From Nemania diffusa (taxonomy: Eukaryota; Ascomycota; Sordariomycetes; Xylariales; Xylariaceae), in the NCBI GenBank assembly GCA_038501195.1, contig JBBPUQ010000010.1, forward strand, positions 513,501-577,500: a stretch of 64,000 nt of DNA, given 5' to 3'. The notes beneath the pieces are model-generated. The model was given only the letters and a program-made list of their open reading frames with translations, was not told the origin of the DNA and ran no database searches. Positions within the stretch are counted from its first letter, which is position 1; each line of letters opens with the position of its first letter. Both the position numbers and the translations under genes were made by a program. Positions 46,367-57,109 of this stretch are shown here, piece by piece.

Positions 46367-49300
46367 ACTTTAAAAGGTTCATAGATGATGTTGGTGAGAG
46401 ATCATGACGTTGCTTTAATTGGATGAAGTAGGAATTGGGAGGCTGAGGAAATGAGGGGCTTAGGCGGACCTTCACAGTTGGGTTACCTTAATTAATAAGC
46501 CTAAGTAAATACTAAATTATCTAAACCATATCTAATTTGTTTAAGTTTGCGCGCGCGCTTTTTCTTTCTATGGATGTCGCTTATAACTTGTGTCGCAATA
46601 CAAAACATCATAAAAGTTCACGATAACTTGTCTTCACGCTACTAGCGGGATTCAAACACCGGCCCCTGCGGTCGGCCGGTATACATCGGCTTCGGACGCG
46701 AGTTTAGACTACGGCAGATCTACCTCTAGATCATGGAGCCGGTGCTTAGGTGTAGCGTTGCATTCTCTATGCGCATTGCGCCAGGTTTACATAGTCTACA
46801 AGAACCAACCGATGTAAGGCTGCGGTTGTTGTACATGCCTTCACTTTCATCGTGCCGACACTGCTTTGTTCCTGGCAGCTGGGATGCGAGATAGATTGCA
46901 GTACTGCCCGCAGTAGTTGGAGATGTGTGACAGCATAAAAGATGTGTGCATAACGGCAAGTTCGGATGCGCGTCTCTCACACGCATACATACTGCAAGCT
47001 GCACCATCTACTTTGTGCACTGCCTATCGTCACATCTCGCGTAAGAATTAGCGAATGTGACCCTAGATATTCAAGTGGGAATTCCAAATTGCCCGTTGTA
47101 GGTGGATTACACACATTGTCTCGATTATGCGCGGCTTGGCTGGTCAACCAACATAGGTAGCACTGCTTTGTTGAAGGTGAAACCAAGCTGGAACTAAACT
47201 GGAACTACTCCCATTTTTCGAACATCATACTTCTATGTACGGTAAGTAAGTTGTGACACGTACAAGAGGGTATTTTTGCCAGGACCTACAGTAGTAGGCG
47301 GCTAAGCACTAGATACACCATTGGTCTTGTCTCACCTTGAATCGTCGCCCGGTTTCTCGCGGCCCGGCACTCTTTGCAGGCGACTACGGAAGTGCTTATA
47401 CCTACCCGTGTTGCTAAGTTCCAATGGTTTAACCTACCTACCTTACGTATACCTAAGGTACCTTAGGTAGGCTGTCTGTTAATAGTGACCTAGAAGCCAT
47501 ATATTGAAGTCGTTCTCTTTCCGACAGATTCGGGGATCGAAGACCGGTAGTATCTCAAAGGCATGGTGTACCTCGTTTTCTTGACGAAGGGGAATATGCT
47601 TTATCGTCCAAAAGCATATTTTCAACGGTATATTCGATACTTACAGTACGGAGTAAAAGCTGCTTGAATCCCAAATAAACTGGATAGTAACTACTTACTG
47701 TAGATATCTTAGTTAATGTAGGTATAGCATAGCGTAGATATGTAGAATGAGCGGGATGGCATGAAGCGACGGCGCCGTTGCGCCGTTGTTAGTTAGCGAA
47801 TACGCTAACTCCAAAGGATTCTACGTGATCCATACCGCATAGACTGATCATATAACTTGGATGTAGTAATACCGTCTAAACAAGTTCATGTTGCGCCTAT
47901 GTAAACTAGTGTCCACTACCTGCACTATAATGGCGTCGCGGTGCTCCTACGGTCGAGACCTCCAAGACGGTCCGAAATAGGTAGAGCCAAAGAAAATTTA
48001 ATCCATGGAACAGGAACATTGGCTCCGTCTCGTCCATCTAACCGGCTCTGCCTTCTGGTCGATCACTGCGTCGCGGGCGGGATAAAAATAGTGTAATGTT
48101 CTGCTTCTTTACCCGAACGAACGATCTCCCATCCGAACTATCGTATCGTATATTGCTCTTTGTAAACATAAATGTCGCGTTGAGTGCTTGTGCTTGCTCT
48201 ATAGGTGCTTCCATTGTTTTCACACATTCCCCCTTATCTAGATAGAAGATACTAGTATGCTATAGACAGAACCTCGTTTTTGCTAGTGTTTATACGCAGT
48301 CGAACTGGGCCAAGGGACTTCCAAGAAAGTCCTAAGCACGTTATTGAGCACGTAGTTTAGGCGGAGTGAGTAAATATACCTATGTACCTACCCAGCATAC
48401 CTACCTATAGGGTATAGCTATAGGCGTATATACTATGTATGGCGTCAACTGAGAGAGTAGCCGGAGGTTTTGCTGAGAATAAGCTGCATTAAAACATGGA
48501 ATTATTTCATTATAATCGTAAGTATAGCTAGCTGTTCCCCTCTTCCACGTTCTCTTCCCCGGTGAGCACTAACGCAGGAGCACCCCGGAATCTGGTCGTT
48601 CTAGAGATATCTAGAATTTAGATAGTCTATACGTATGTACACTCGGATTGTCTCGTTTAGGCCTTCTTGTGACGGCTGACGCAGATGATTCGATATATTT
48701 GAGAGATAACAGCTATGTATAGCTCGCTAACCTGTATGGGTATGCAGACTGAGGCGATAGCAAAGCATTATGAGACAAGTCTGTCTAGGTATATTAACTC
48801 ATTCAGCCTAGATAAGGGCCGGTATCGATCTACTAGTAGCTAGACAGGCCGATTGGACGCCACCATCAGTGCGCACGCTAGACGTCTGAATCCTGTATCA
48901 TGGAAGATGGCTAACTGCTTTTCGACATGTGGCCCACGTTCCTGGGATTTTAGTATCGCAACCCTGCCATGCCGTGATACATACTATCTATGCGTAGGCA
49001 GTTTGTGAGCCTGCTGGTTATACTCGCTAGTAGGTAGCGTATAAGCATTCCCCAACTCGCGAACTTCTGACACTGTTTTGCAAGCTCTTTGGTACAGAGG
49101 GGATATCACTGCTACTGTAGCTGTATTCTCCATTGTTCCATCTCCAACTGTGTCGTAAGGGCATCCACCTAACAGTTTGGAGAGAACAGGGGGAAAACCC
49201 ACTTCGGAATGCAGGCAAACCGCTCCACTACAGCATACCTACTGTCCATACCTACTACACAGTTCGGGAAATTTCCCGATTGAATTGAGTTCGCTAGTAT

Positions 49301-49809
49301 TCTGTTGGCGTCAGTCCAGTGACGACGACACTAGCGGCCATGGGTTACCGCGAATGAGCCGAAGGACCACGCTTGTTTTAGCAAGGACAAGGGTATACAT
49401 GACGAGTATCATTGGTGAGGTTTGGCGATAGTATGCTGTGCCGTAAAATCTCCTGAGCTTGCATTGATCGATCTAGCATACTAGGGTGCCTGCTCTTCAG
49501 GGTTCACCCTGTGTTGACTCTTCGGGACTATCCAAAAGTCCCTGCTCTGTGGAGTAGCGAGTTCTACTGTACTGTAAGTATGTAACAATGGAGACTGCAC
49601 GAAGGTACCAACATGCCATGTTCTGCGCAGGTCTGTCCAGGTTCGACTCGCCTATGCCTCTCTGCTCGCGTATTCTTGGAATTATATAGAGATTACTACG
49701 CGACGCCAATGTTTCGAGTCCCTATGTTTTGATTATTATTCTGTCCTTGCTGGTTGTTTTGGTTGCACTCTGTCTCTCCTATGGACGGTTACGCTAACGA
49801 CGATACTCG
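46367..49809. other. Long intergenic region with a tRNA-like fossil and small inverted repeats
   Basis: 3.4 kb, no supported gene; frames at 46726-47007, 48984-49202, 49177-49431 and 49497-49709 have no recognisable content. A (GC)n tract is at 46551-46558. A tRNA-like sequence is read on the minus strand at about 46641-46740. A perfect 8-bp hairpin (AGTTAGCG...CGCTAACT) lies at 47791-47810. Short TACCTA/AGGTA words cluster near 47435-47470. Confidence 0.5.
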
Positions 49810-51365
49810 ATGGCGCCTCAAGATCCAAATGCGTCTACCGAAAGCAATGGCCTCGGTTTGCTGGTCACCGGCGTTGTGACGCTCGTTATATCAGTGAGTT
49901 ACCGCTGGAGTCATTCTCTTCCCTTTCTAGTAACTTGAGAGCTCCCGAAATGTCTCGGGGTTATGTTTCGGGAGCATGTTTCGAGAGCTGTGGAACTACG
50001 CAAAAGAGTAATTACTGACTCGAACGGCTGTAGTGGCTCTCTGTCGCGCTGCGAACCTACGTGCGCGCCGGCATAACTATGTCCTTTCAAGTTGATGACT
50101 GGGTGATGCTAGCTGGCCTAGCAAACTTCACGGTATCATGCTCGTTCATCTTCGCGGGCCTAGTCCATGGCCTGGGCCGGCATAACAAATCGCTTTCTCA
50201 GTATGACGAGATCGAGGCCTTGAAATACCAAGCCCTAGCTACGGCATCTTACGTCTCTAATATGTGGTTAATCAAGCTGAGCATCGGCATATTCCTCTTT
50301 CGCCTGGCTGTCCGAAGAAGATACAAATACATATTATGGATCAGTATCGGCGTCGTTGGAATTTGGAGTCTCGTCTTATTCTTCTGGAATATCTTCCAGT
50401 GCACTCCTGTCCCGGCGCAATGGGACTACACCATTCTTGCAAACGATCCTAACTCCCATTGCGTTACAGCCGATGCGGTTGTTAGTGCTGCCTACGCACT
50501 GAGTGCCCTGACCGTCTTGTCAGATTGGCTTTACGCGCTTCTCCCCATCCCTATGCTTTGGCAGGTTAAAATGACAGCCCAAGCGAAGTGGTCCGTTGTT
50601 GCTGTGCTTGGCCTAGGGGTCTTCGCCAGTATCGCCACTCTTATACGACTAGGGTTTTTAGCGGACCTAAAAGACGCATCAGATATCCTCTGTAAGTTGT
50701 GTCACTTGTTGCAGTTTTAATATATATCTAGACATGCTCTTGTTTTGATATATAAAATATCCTCTGATCGCTAACATTACTTTTAAAAAGTTGCTGGTAC
50801 AGATGCGATGATTTGGACACTGATAGAACCTGGGATCGCTATCTCGGCTGCTAGCCTCGCGACAATTCGCCCTCTCCTTCGCAGATTCCGGATTGGAGGT
50901 TTCACAAGTAGTGAACGCAGTGGCGCAACTGGTGCGTATAGCCAAGGTCAAGGCTCCCGCATAAAAGGGGGAACAAAAATGCCCGGCTTTGGGCCTCAAG
51001 ACGTGACGGGGGGTGACATCGAACTTGGGTCTGCATACACTGGGAAACAGTCAACACCAAGTACAATAGTACCGACGTCAAAATTCAACACACGTAATAT
51101 ATCGCAGCCGCCCAAGGTCTTCTCCTTACCGTCGGACGGATACAGCACGCGAGAGGAGACATCGACGTTTTATCAAAGCGACACGCAAAGGACGGAGCCC
51201 GCTAGCGAGTTGTTCATGGACGGAGGTCAATTGTCCCATTCATTTTCAGATACACACACAGCTGGCGCGTGGTATGATCAGGCGTCCGACGCCTCTTCTA
51301 TAGAGCTGAATAGGCCCACGAACCCTGGGCTAACAATGCCCTCGCCGCCAGCACGTCGATTGTGA
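49810..51365 (+). CDS. Fungal rhodopsin-domain integral membrane protein
   Basis: 434 aa, member of the large fungal seven-helix family often called the rhodopsin or Pth11-like domain. Exons are 49810-49893 (first helix, GLLVTGVVTLVIS), 50034-50691 and 50803-51365; introns are phase 0 and phase 1 (second: GTAAGT...TACAG, restoring DILYAMIWTLIEPGIA). Family marks are TMSFQVDDWVMLAGL, GLGRHNKSL, IKLSIGIFLFRLAVRRRYKYILWI, CTPVPAQWD, SDWLYALLPIPMLW and EPGIAISAASLATIRPLLR. The ~150-residue C-terminal tail is Ser/Thr/Gly-rich. No CFEM domain is present at the N-terminus. Ligand and signalling role unknown. The first intron belongs to the introner-like pair. Confidence 0.9.
49894..50033 (+). mobile_element. 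Introner-like intron, long copy (140 nt)
   Basis: Intron (GTGAGT...TGTAG) in the rhodopsin-domain gene whose ends match the intron at 21208-21283. The shared 3' block starts at 49993 (GAACTACGCAAAAGAGTAAT). Relative to the short copy it carries about 65 extra nt containing a perfect 10-bp hairpin, GCTCCCGAAA (49941-49950) with TTTCGGGAGC (49966-49975). Phase 0, followed by TGG, as in the other copy. Confidence 0.72.
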
Positions 51366-52831
51366 TGTGACAGTTGAATCTTCGACGGAAAAAGAAGAAA
51401 GAGACGAAGGAAAAAAAGAACCACTGAGAAGAAGAGTTCTCGACGCTGCGAGAAAGATATTTCGTCTTACCAACCACTTTGTTACTTTTAGTGTTTCATA
51501 TTATACCGGAATTCGCAAAAGGGCTTCACAGCACTATACACATTTACACCAAAACAACCGACGAGATGGTTGGGTGTGAGGACTTCATTGGCAACAGGGG
51601 CTTAGGAGTTAACGGAACGGTCCGGCTACAAGGTTGATGGTCATTGTCATGCTCTACAGCGGGCAAATATACTCACTGAAGCATTACTATACAGGCATAA
51701 AGGGCATTTGATGAACGATTGTATTATATATAGTATGATGGCTATTACAGCCGGTGTGGCCTAGATGCATGGGGGCATCTCTTATAGGATGACTGCTCGC
51801 CATGGGAGAGGAGCTCATAAAGTCTTCGCTGCGTAGACTATGGTTGTCTATCTAACGCCAATGGAATAAAACAGTTGATTCTTGCTCTTGTATCGAAATG
51901 AATTTTCTGTTAGTAGCCTCTGCAATTACCTACTTGCTTAGATATTTAGAGTTCTACTATATACTATTGTTGTTGGATAAGAATGATCAACCTTGATCCC
52001 TTCTAGCCTGAGACTTCGAATCACCTTCACATACTACATCCCCTTGACGTAGCGCAAATCAGTTACTTGTCTTTATACCATCTGCTAGCATCTCAATTTG
52101 TCGTACTGTTTAGTATATCTAGTAGCATCGCGGCCGAGCGTAGGCTTCCTGTTGTATATCCAACATTGAAATGCCACGCGTGCAAGTGTAAGCAATCCTA
52201 GGATATAAGAATGCCGGTCTTCGTGTTTGCTTTTACACGGAGGCGCATAATATTTCATTGATGTTGCCCCATACTACTGCTCTAGGTAACGGGCGTTTAT
52301 AGCCTATCAAGCTTCAGCTCACATAACGTGGCGTCTGTATTTCTTGACGCTGTCGCTCTGCTCTGTGCATTGTATTCAGAGTTTGCGTTGCTAGGTTTGC
52401 GAAATTTTCTTTCGGCGGATGATTTGCCCATACAGCATCTATCTTCTCGGGTTAACGGGTGATTGTTTGACCATGCAGCAAGATGCCCGTATCTGGAAAT
52501 GGGCAGGTATGTTCATATCCGCAGGGTAAATATTGGGACGAACGAGACACTTCTCTAGGTAGATATGCGGATCCATGTCCACGTGGCCTTCTCTGGATGT
52601 GTAGGTAGATATAGGTATAGACAAGAGAGAAGGATGTCCTTAGAAGGGGAAGGAAATGTGGTCTTGGACTCTGAGGTAGATATACCATTTAGTAGCGAGA
52701 TAGATGGTTCATCGGAAGGGCGCGTAGATATCTCTTCGAGGGAGCCAGTCGAATACTGTGGCTATGCCACTTAGAGGCGCCATCTAAGGAGAGAAGAAGA
52801 CGAGAGTCGCGAGCGAATGTGATGCTCTGAA
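51366..52831. other. Convergent intergenic, rhodopsin-domain gene / RPC53 3' ends
   Basis: 1.47 kb, no supported gene. A 70-aa frame at 51367-51579 directly after the stop is probably 3' UTR. 52560-52760 has a partly open frame without recognisable content. Confidence 0.5.
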
Positions 52832-54543
52832 CTACACTGCATATTCACCGCCACCGACGCGCATAATCTCGTCTATGTTTGGGTCCCATTCATCCTCGTC
52901 CTCACATGGAGGTGCTAGCACGAATTTACCGAAGACTTGGCCCATACCATAGGCATATCCTGCGCTTTCTTCTGCGGTCTCCACATTCTCTTTCTGCTCA
53001 ATGATCATTGCAGTCGTCAAGAAGTCGGTTTCCGTTTCCATCCCTAGGTTGAGAGTGGTGCCACCCCAATCAAGCTCAACTTTGCCAGACTTGCGCACGT
53101 TAAGCCTACCTATGAAACCCCCTTCAGCTGGGAGACCCATAGACTTGTTCTGCGTCACTTCGATGCCGTCTTCAAGCTTAACCTTTGCCCTGTTATCACC
53201 CGATTCAAGATCAATTGTTTCGAGTTGCCCGTTTAAACCATCGGAGGGTCTGACCAAGGGTGGAAGGATAGGTGGGAACTGGAAGATAAACAATTGATCG
53301 TCTTTTCCTTGGCCCTCCTCACCTTCAGTCGGGGCTGTGAAGCTGAGATTTCGTAATAGCGACTCTAGATCCATCGTCGAGTACATGAATTCCGGGTCTT
53401 CGGCTATCTTCTTCTCCTTGCGTCTCACCTTTTCGGTAGCGGCGTCGGCAGCAATTCCGTTCTCACCAATAAGAGGCTTTTTCCTTAGTTCTGGAGAAGC
53501 AGGGGCTCCCGGGGCCTCCGGGATACCGGCCATGTCAATATCCACATCGTCTTCCTCAGTACCTGGCTCAGCTTTCACCATGACTTGGGTCTTCGGAGCG
53601 GCATGCCATACTTCGTTGTCATCATCCATGCCGATATCTCGGGGATCTCTGACCGGCTCGTCGACGAACAAGTTTCCTTCGTCATCGGAAGACTGGCGAT
53701 CCTCCGCTTCGAGTTCTGCCTGTGTCTTGACCTTGACTTCGGGATCTTGGTGTAGAGTTCGATGCATACCGATGGGTAGGTTGCCGGCAGATTTATGGGT
53801 ATAGCGGACTGGCTGGTACATGGGGGTTCCGTCTGGAGCATGGCCATCCGTGAGCCCGTTGAGGAGATCTATATTGACTCTGGACTCATGTTCTCGTCTA
53901 GGTTGGTAGCGAATGCGATTTTCAGGATCGTGTCGGAACGCATTTCGCGCATTTCTGCCTCCAAATCCAGAACCAGATGCCCACCCACCTTGACTGGAAT
54001 CGGCCTTGACATTTTCTACATAGTAATTAGTTTATGGAACGGGGAATGGGCGCCTCATCTGTGAATTTGTCGCGAAGAGAAAAACCTACCTGATGCGATG
54101 GCAGAGAAAGGTCCATTTGCCGTTATAGTGCGTCTGATCAGACCACGAGACATGCCGCCTCGTCCTCGTCCTCGTCTCGCTCTACGCTCTTCTGCTCGCA
54201 GTTCACGCTCTTCAGCCTTGATCTTGGAGGCGAGATCGCGGCTTCTATCCTCTTCAAGCCTTCTGCGCTCGGCCTCATCTCTTCGGACATTTTTGGGTCT
54301 GAAGCGGCTCGGGCCTCGTGAGGTTGCCGCTGGTGTTTGGGGGGTTCGTGAACTAGTAGGAGTAGACCGGCCGCTTGAGATATCTGTTGCTGCTGTAGCT
54401 GAAGCCCTGGATGTAGCTTCTACCGTGTCATCTGCATGGTTTTGTAAGGGTGCCTCGGACGAGGGCACGCGGTCATCGGAAGATGGCCTTGACGCAACGC
54501 GGCCTCCCCCACCTCTGCCAGCTCCACGCAATCTGGGTGGCAT
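52832..54543 (-). CDS. RPC53: RNA polymerase III subunit Rpc53 (RPC4)
   Basis: 545-aa subunit of the Rpc53/Rpc37 TFIIF-like subcomplex of Pol III, acting in termination and reinitiation. Exon 1 is 54543-54090, exon 2 is 54015-52832; the intron 54089-54016 (GTAGGT...TGTAG) is phase 1 and joins FSAIAS to ENVKADSSQGGWASG. The N-terminus is RG/RGG-rich (MPPRLRGAGRGGGG) with a long basic/acidic helix (RDEAERRRLEEDRSRDLASK). The conserved C-terminal domain has QLFIFQFPPILPPL, GFIGRLNVRKSGKVELDWGG, then GMGQVFGKFVLAPP as its final beta strands. An acidic IDMAGIPEAPGAP linker separates the halves. Start chosen at the first ATG, which gives the typical MPPR opening. Confidence 0.9.
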
Positions 54544-55125
54544 TTTTATACCATCGGCCTGGACTGGGTGTGCGCGTGGCGAAAGACTCGAGATTTGTTG
54601 GTGATTTTGAGTGTTTGGTCTCGCCAGAAGTGTGATTCAGGTACTATGCAGTAGATCAGAACCGAAAAGTTTATGGTGGGGAAACACATGGAGTTCTGCA
54701 CTAGAATATAATGGTGGGGTACTGTACTACCTACATACCTATATGCACCTGGTACATACCTACCTCGTTATACATCGTATCCATTGGGCAGGTCACTCCA
54801 GCTCAGAGCCTCTGTGTACACACAATACAACTTAAGCTATAACTTGTTTGAGATGTAGAATTGGTAATTAATTCACTAGCAATTACTCTACCTGTTATAA
54901 GTAGATGGACAAAAAGGTAATTGTTGGTATATATCATGCTAGCACCTATGTGTTGTTGGCATTTCTCCTTCTATATCAATACCAAGTACTAATTGCTATG
55001 CCCAACCCTGTTGAGAAGTCTTTAACTGCCTACCTCCAGGTCGAGCGTCGGATCACACAATGCTTGCCTAGAACTTGTGTTTATGGATTGAAATGAGTAT
55101 AGAATGTGCAAAGTTGTTAATCATG
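54544..55125. other. Intergenic, RPC53 promoter and ureD 3' flank
   Basis: 582 bp. A 74-aa frame at 54611-54835 and one at 54905-55096 have no recognisable content. Confidence 0.5.
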
Positions 55126-56118
55126 TCATCGAACACACATTAAGGCCTGTTCGCCAAATTCTCGCTCGATGCTCCCTTCTTGGAGAAGCATGGAGCCAAC
55201 CCAATTGCGCCCGGCTTCCACGGTAGCCGCACCGAACTTCACGATGACACAGCCGCGAACACTGGCAGCTGACCAGAGCAAGTCGTATTCTTTCTCCCGC
55301 ACAAGTCTCGCTGCCCGCCAACTCTGTATAGGGAGCTGAGGAGTCGCTGCTTCTTTCTCGCGTGTCTCTGCACTTCGAAAGTCGCGAGCACCCAGTCTTG
55401 GTAACGCAGCAAATTCGGAGAGGAAGAATTCACCTGTCTTCTTCATCATGGGCCCACGCAAGATGAGAGTACCAACGACAGCGTGTTTATACATAGACTC
55501 TTGTAGTGTCTGCAATTGAGCTGACCGCTCTGTGCCATCGAGGATGACAGCATCGCGAACGAGAAGCCGAGGCTTAGAGTGATTTAAAGCATCAGAGGCC
55601 CATATTTCATTGCGTCCAACCCATCGTGTCAAGCTCCAGTTCTCGCCCCGAGCTGAGCGACCCTGGGTGACCCAGTCTAGCAGGCACAGGGATGCGCCGA
55701 GGGCAACGTTGAATATCTGGACCTGCTCATAGACACTGCTCTCAAAAGGCTGGACGGGGTCTGGGAGGAGACAAAGTGCAGCGTCCTTCTCAAGTTGCAC
55801 CTTTAGTCTTTGCCTCGTAACCACGTCTGGGCTAACCGACTGGAAGACCTTGGTATGGCCTTGAGTTACGACGCTTAGCTTCGCGCCGGATCGGACCTCG
55901 ATGGAGAGGTTCACTTGGTCTCCGCCGACGAGGCCACCCCCGTAAGAGAGGAGGAACACCAAGACGCTTGCCTGGTCTACTTTGGGCGACGGCGAAATGA
56001 GCTTCAGTGGATACTGATAGCTAATATGCCCAAGCGTAGATATGTGGTTTGGTAGGAGATCAACAACGATGCGCCCCTCCCCGGGCGACGATGAGGACTT
56101 TGGAAAAGGTGAGTCCAT
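55126..56118 (-). CDS. ureD: Urease accessory protein UreD
   Basis: Single-exon, 330-aa scaffold of the UreD-UreF-UreG complex that inserts nickel into apo-urease; needed for growth on urea. Recognised by GEGRIVVDLLPNHISTLGHISYQYPLKLISP, the VFLLSYGGGLVGGDQVNLSIEVRSGAKLSVVTQGHTKVF core (YGGGLVGGD and TQGxTKVF are the strongest family marks), then CLLPDPVQPFESSVYEQ and LDWVTQGRSARGENW. Length is typical of fungal UreD. No urease structural, UreF or UreG gene lies nearby, as expected for fungi, where these are scattered. Three GATAA sites lie 107-156 bp upstream of the ATG, so nitrogen regulation is plausible. Confidence 0.94.
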   Translation of the reverse strand: MDSPFPKSSSSPGEGRIVVDLLPNHISTLGHISYQYPLKLISPSPKVDQASVLVFLLSYGGGLVGGDQVNLSIEVRSGAKLSVVTQGHTKVFQSVSPDVVTRQRLKVQLEKDAALCLLPDPVQPFESSVYEQVQIFNVALGASLCLLDWVTQGRSARGENWSLTRWVGRNEIWASDALNHSKPRLLVRDAVILDGTERSAQLQTLQESMYKHAVVGTLILRGPMMKKTGEFFLSEFAALPRLGARDFRSAETREKEAATPQLPIQSWRAARLVREKEYDLLWSAASVRGCVIVKFGAATVEAGRNWVGSMLLQEGSIEREFGEQALMCVR

Positions 56119-56224
56119 GGTTAGAACAAATTTCTATCGGAAAATGTGGGCTCTGGCAACATCAAGAATGCTGGCGGGGAGTATTATGTGTTCAAGTCCA
56201 TAACGAAAATATCCTAGGTACTAA

Positions 56225-56274
56225 GATAAAACCTCGGCGTATTCTGATAATAACCATATAATAATCATCGATAA
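56225..56274 (+). promoter_or_regulatory. Three GATA-factor sites upstream of ureD
   Basis: AGATAA (56224-56229), TGATAA (56245-56250) and CGATAA (56269-56274) all fit HGATAR, the AreA/NIT2 core, within 51 bp and 106-156 bp upstream of the ureD start. All read on the + strand. Binding is inferred. Confidence 0.5.
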
Positions 56275-56904
56275 GATTGTTTAACTGAACTGGATGCCTA
56301 AACTCAGCGCGTAGAGGCTGTTGTTCGAGTAAGATGATGCTAAAGTACCTAACATATGTAAGGAGGGTATCACGAAGCCGCCGTCACGAAGCGATGTGTG
56401 GTCCCCTACCTACCTAAGGTACCTACCTAGGTAGTGGATAAAACTGGAAGACAGTCACCTGGAGCCTTTGTGGGCCACGCTGTACCTATTATGTTTTAGC
56501 AGTACTCTGTATACGTACCCGATATTCAGTAGTACCTGGTTTTCTAGTTAATTCCTTTTAACAACCATTGGAAATATATCTCTTTTGCGTAGTAATTACT
56601 TAGGCCTTAGATTGTTAAAGGAGGGTTTCTCGGTTGAGGTCCGAAGGTACAGGTTAAATTTGGAAGAGAGGATTCTAGCTACTTACATGTAGGGTATGTC
56701 TGTTGGTTACATTAGCACTGGAACTTATGTTACATACATACATGTATGTAGGCATCTAGGTAATCGGCAGTCAGGTGACCCGTGGTCGGCCGTAGGCTAT
56801 GACTTCTATGTAGTACCACCCTAGGTTAGTACCTACGTATGTAGGTAGATAACCTAGATAGGGCAGTCACTAAAACATGTAGGTACCTTATGTAGTTCTG
56901 CTAT

Positions 56905-56910
56905 ACGCGT
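56905..56910. promoter_or_regulatory. MluI cell-cycle box (ACGCGT) upstream of SCC3
   Basis: A perfect ACGCGT hexamer 200 bp upstream of the SCC3 ATG. This is the MBF (Mbp1/Swi6-type) site that drives G1/S genes, including cohesin genes in yeasts. A single hexamer could occur by chance. Confidence 0.4.
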
Positions 56911-57109
56911 TTAGTCTGCTTGGAACTTCCCCACCAAATCAGCGACCGAATCAGTGAGCACACGCGCGCGCGCTCACCATCACTATCACTGCCCTAGAGA
57001 CATACTTCAACCATCAACGCGCCCTCGATTCTAACATTCAATAGCCCGCTTAGATCTTGTCGCCGCCACGAACCGGCAAGGATGATTTCGTCGAACTAAT
57101 TCTCACCAT

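Larger units (their letters stand above)
56119..57109. promoter_or_regulatory. Divergent promoter region of ureD and SCC3
   Basis: 991 bp between divergent starts. Contains three GATAA sites near ureD (56225-56274), a TACCTAGGTA palindrome (56424-56433), a 16-bp perfect palindrome TACATACATGTATGTA (56735-56750), many TAGGTA words at 56750-56890, an ACGCGT box (56905-56910) and an alternating CG/GC stretch near 56962-56973. Confidence 0.5.

Noticed and set aside
56735..56750. 16-bp palindrome TACATACATGTATGTA as an operator
   Set aside because: It sits in a general TACATA/TAGGTA-rich stretch and looks like simple-repeat derived symmetry.
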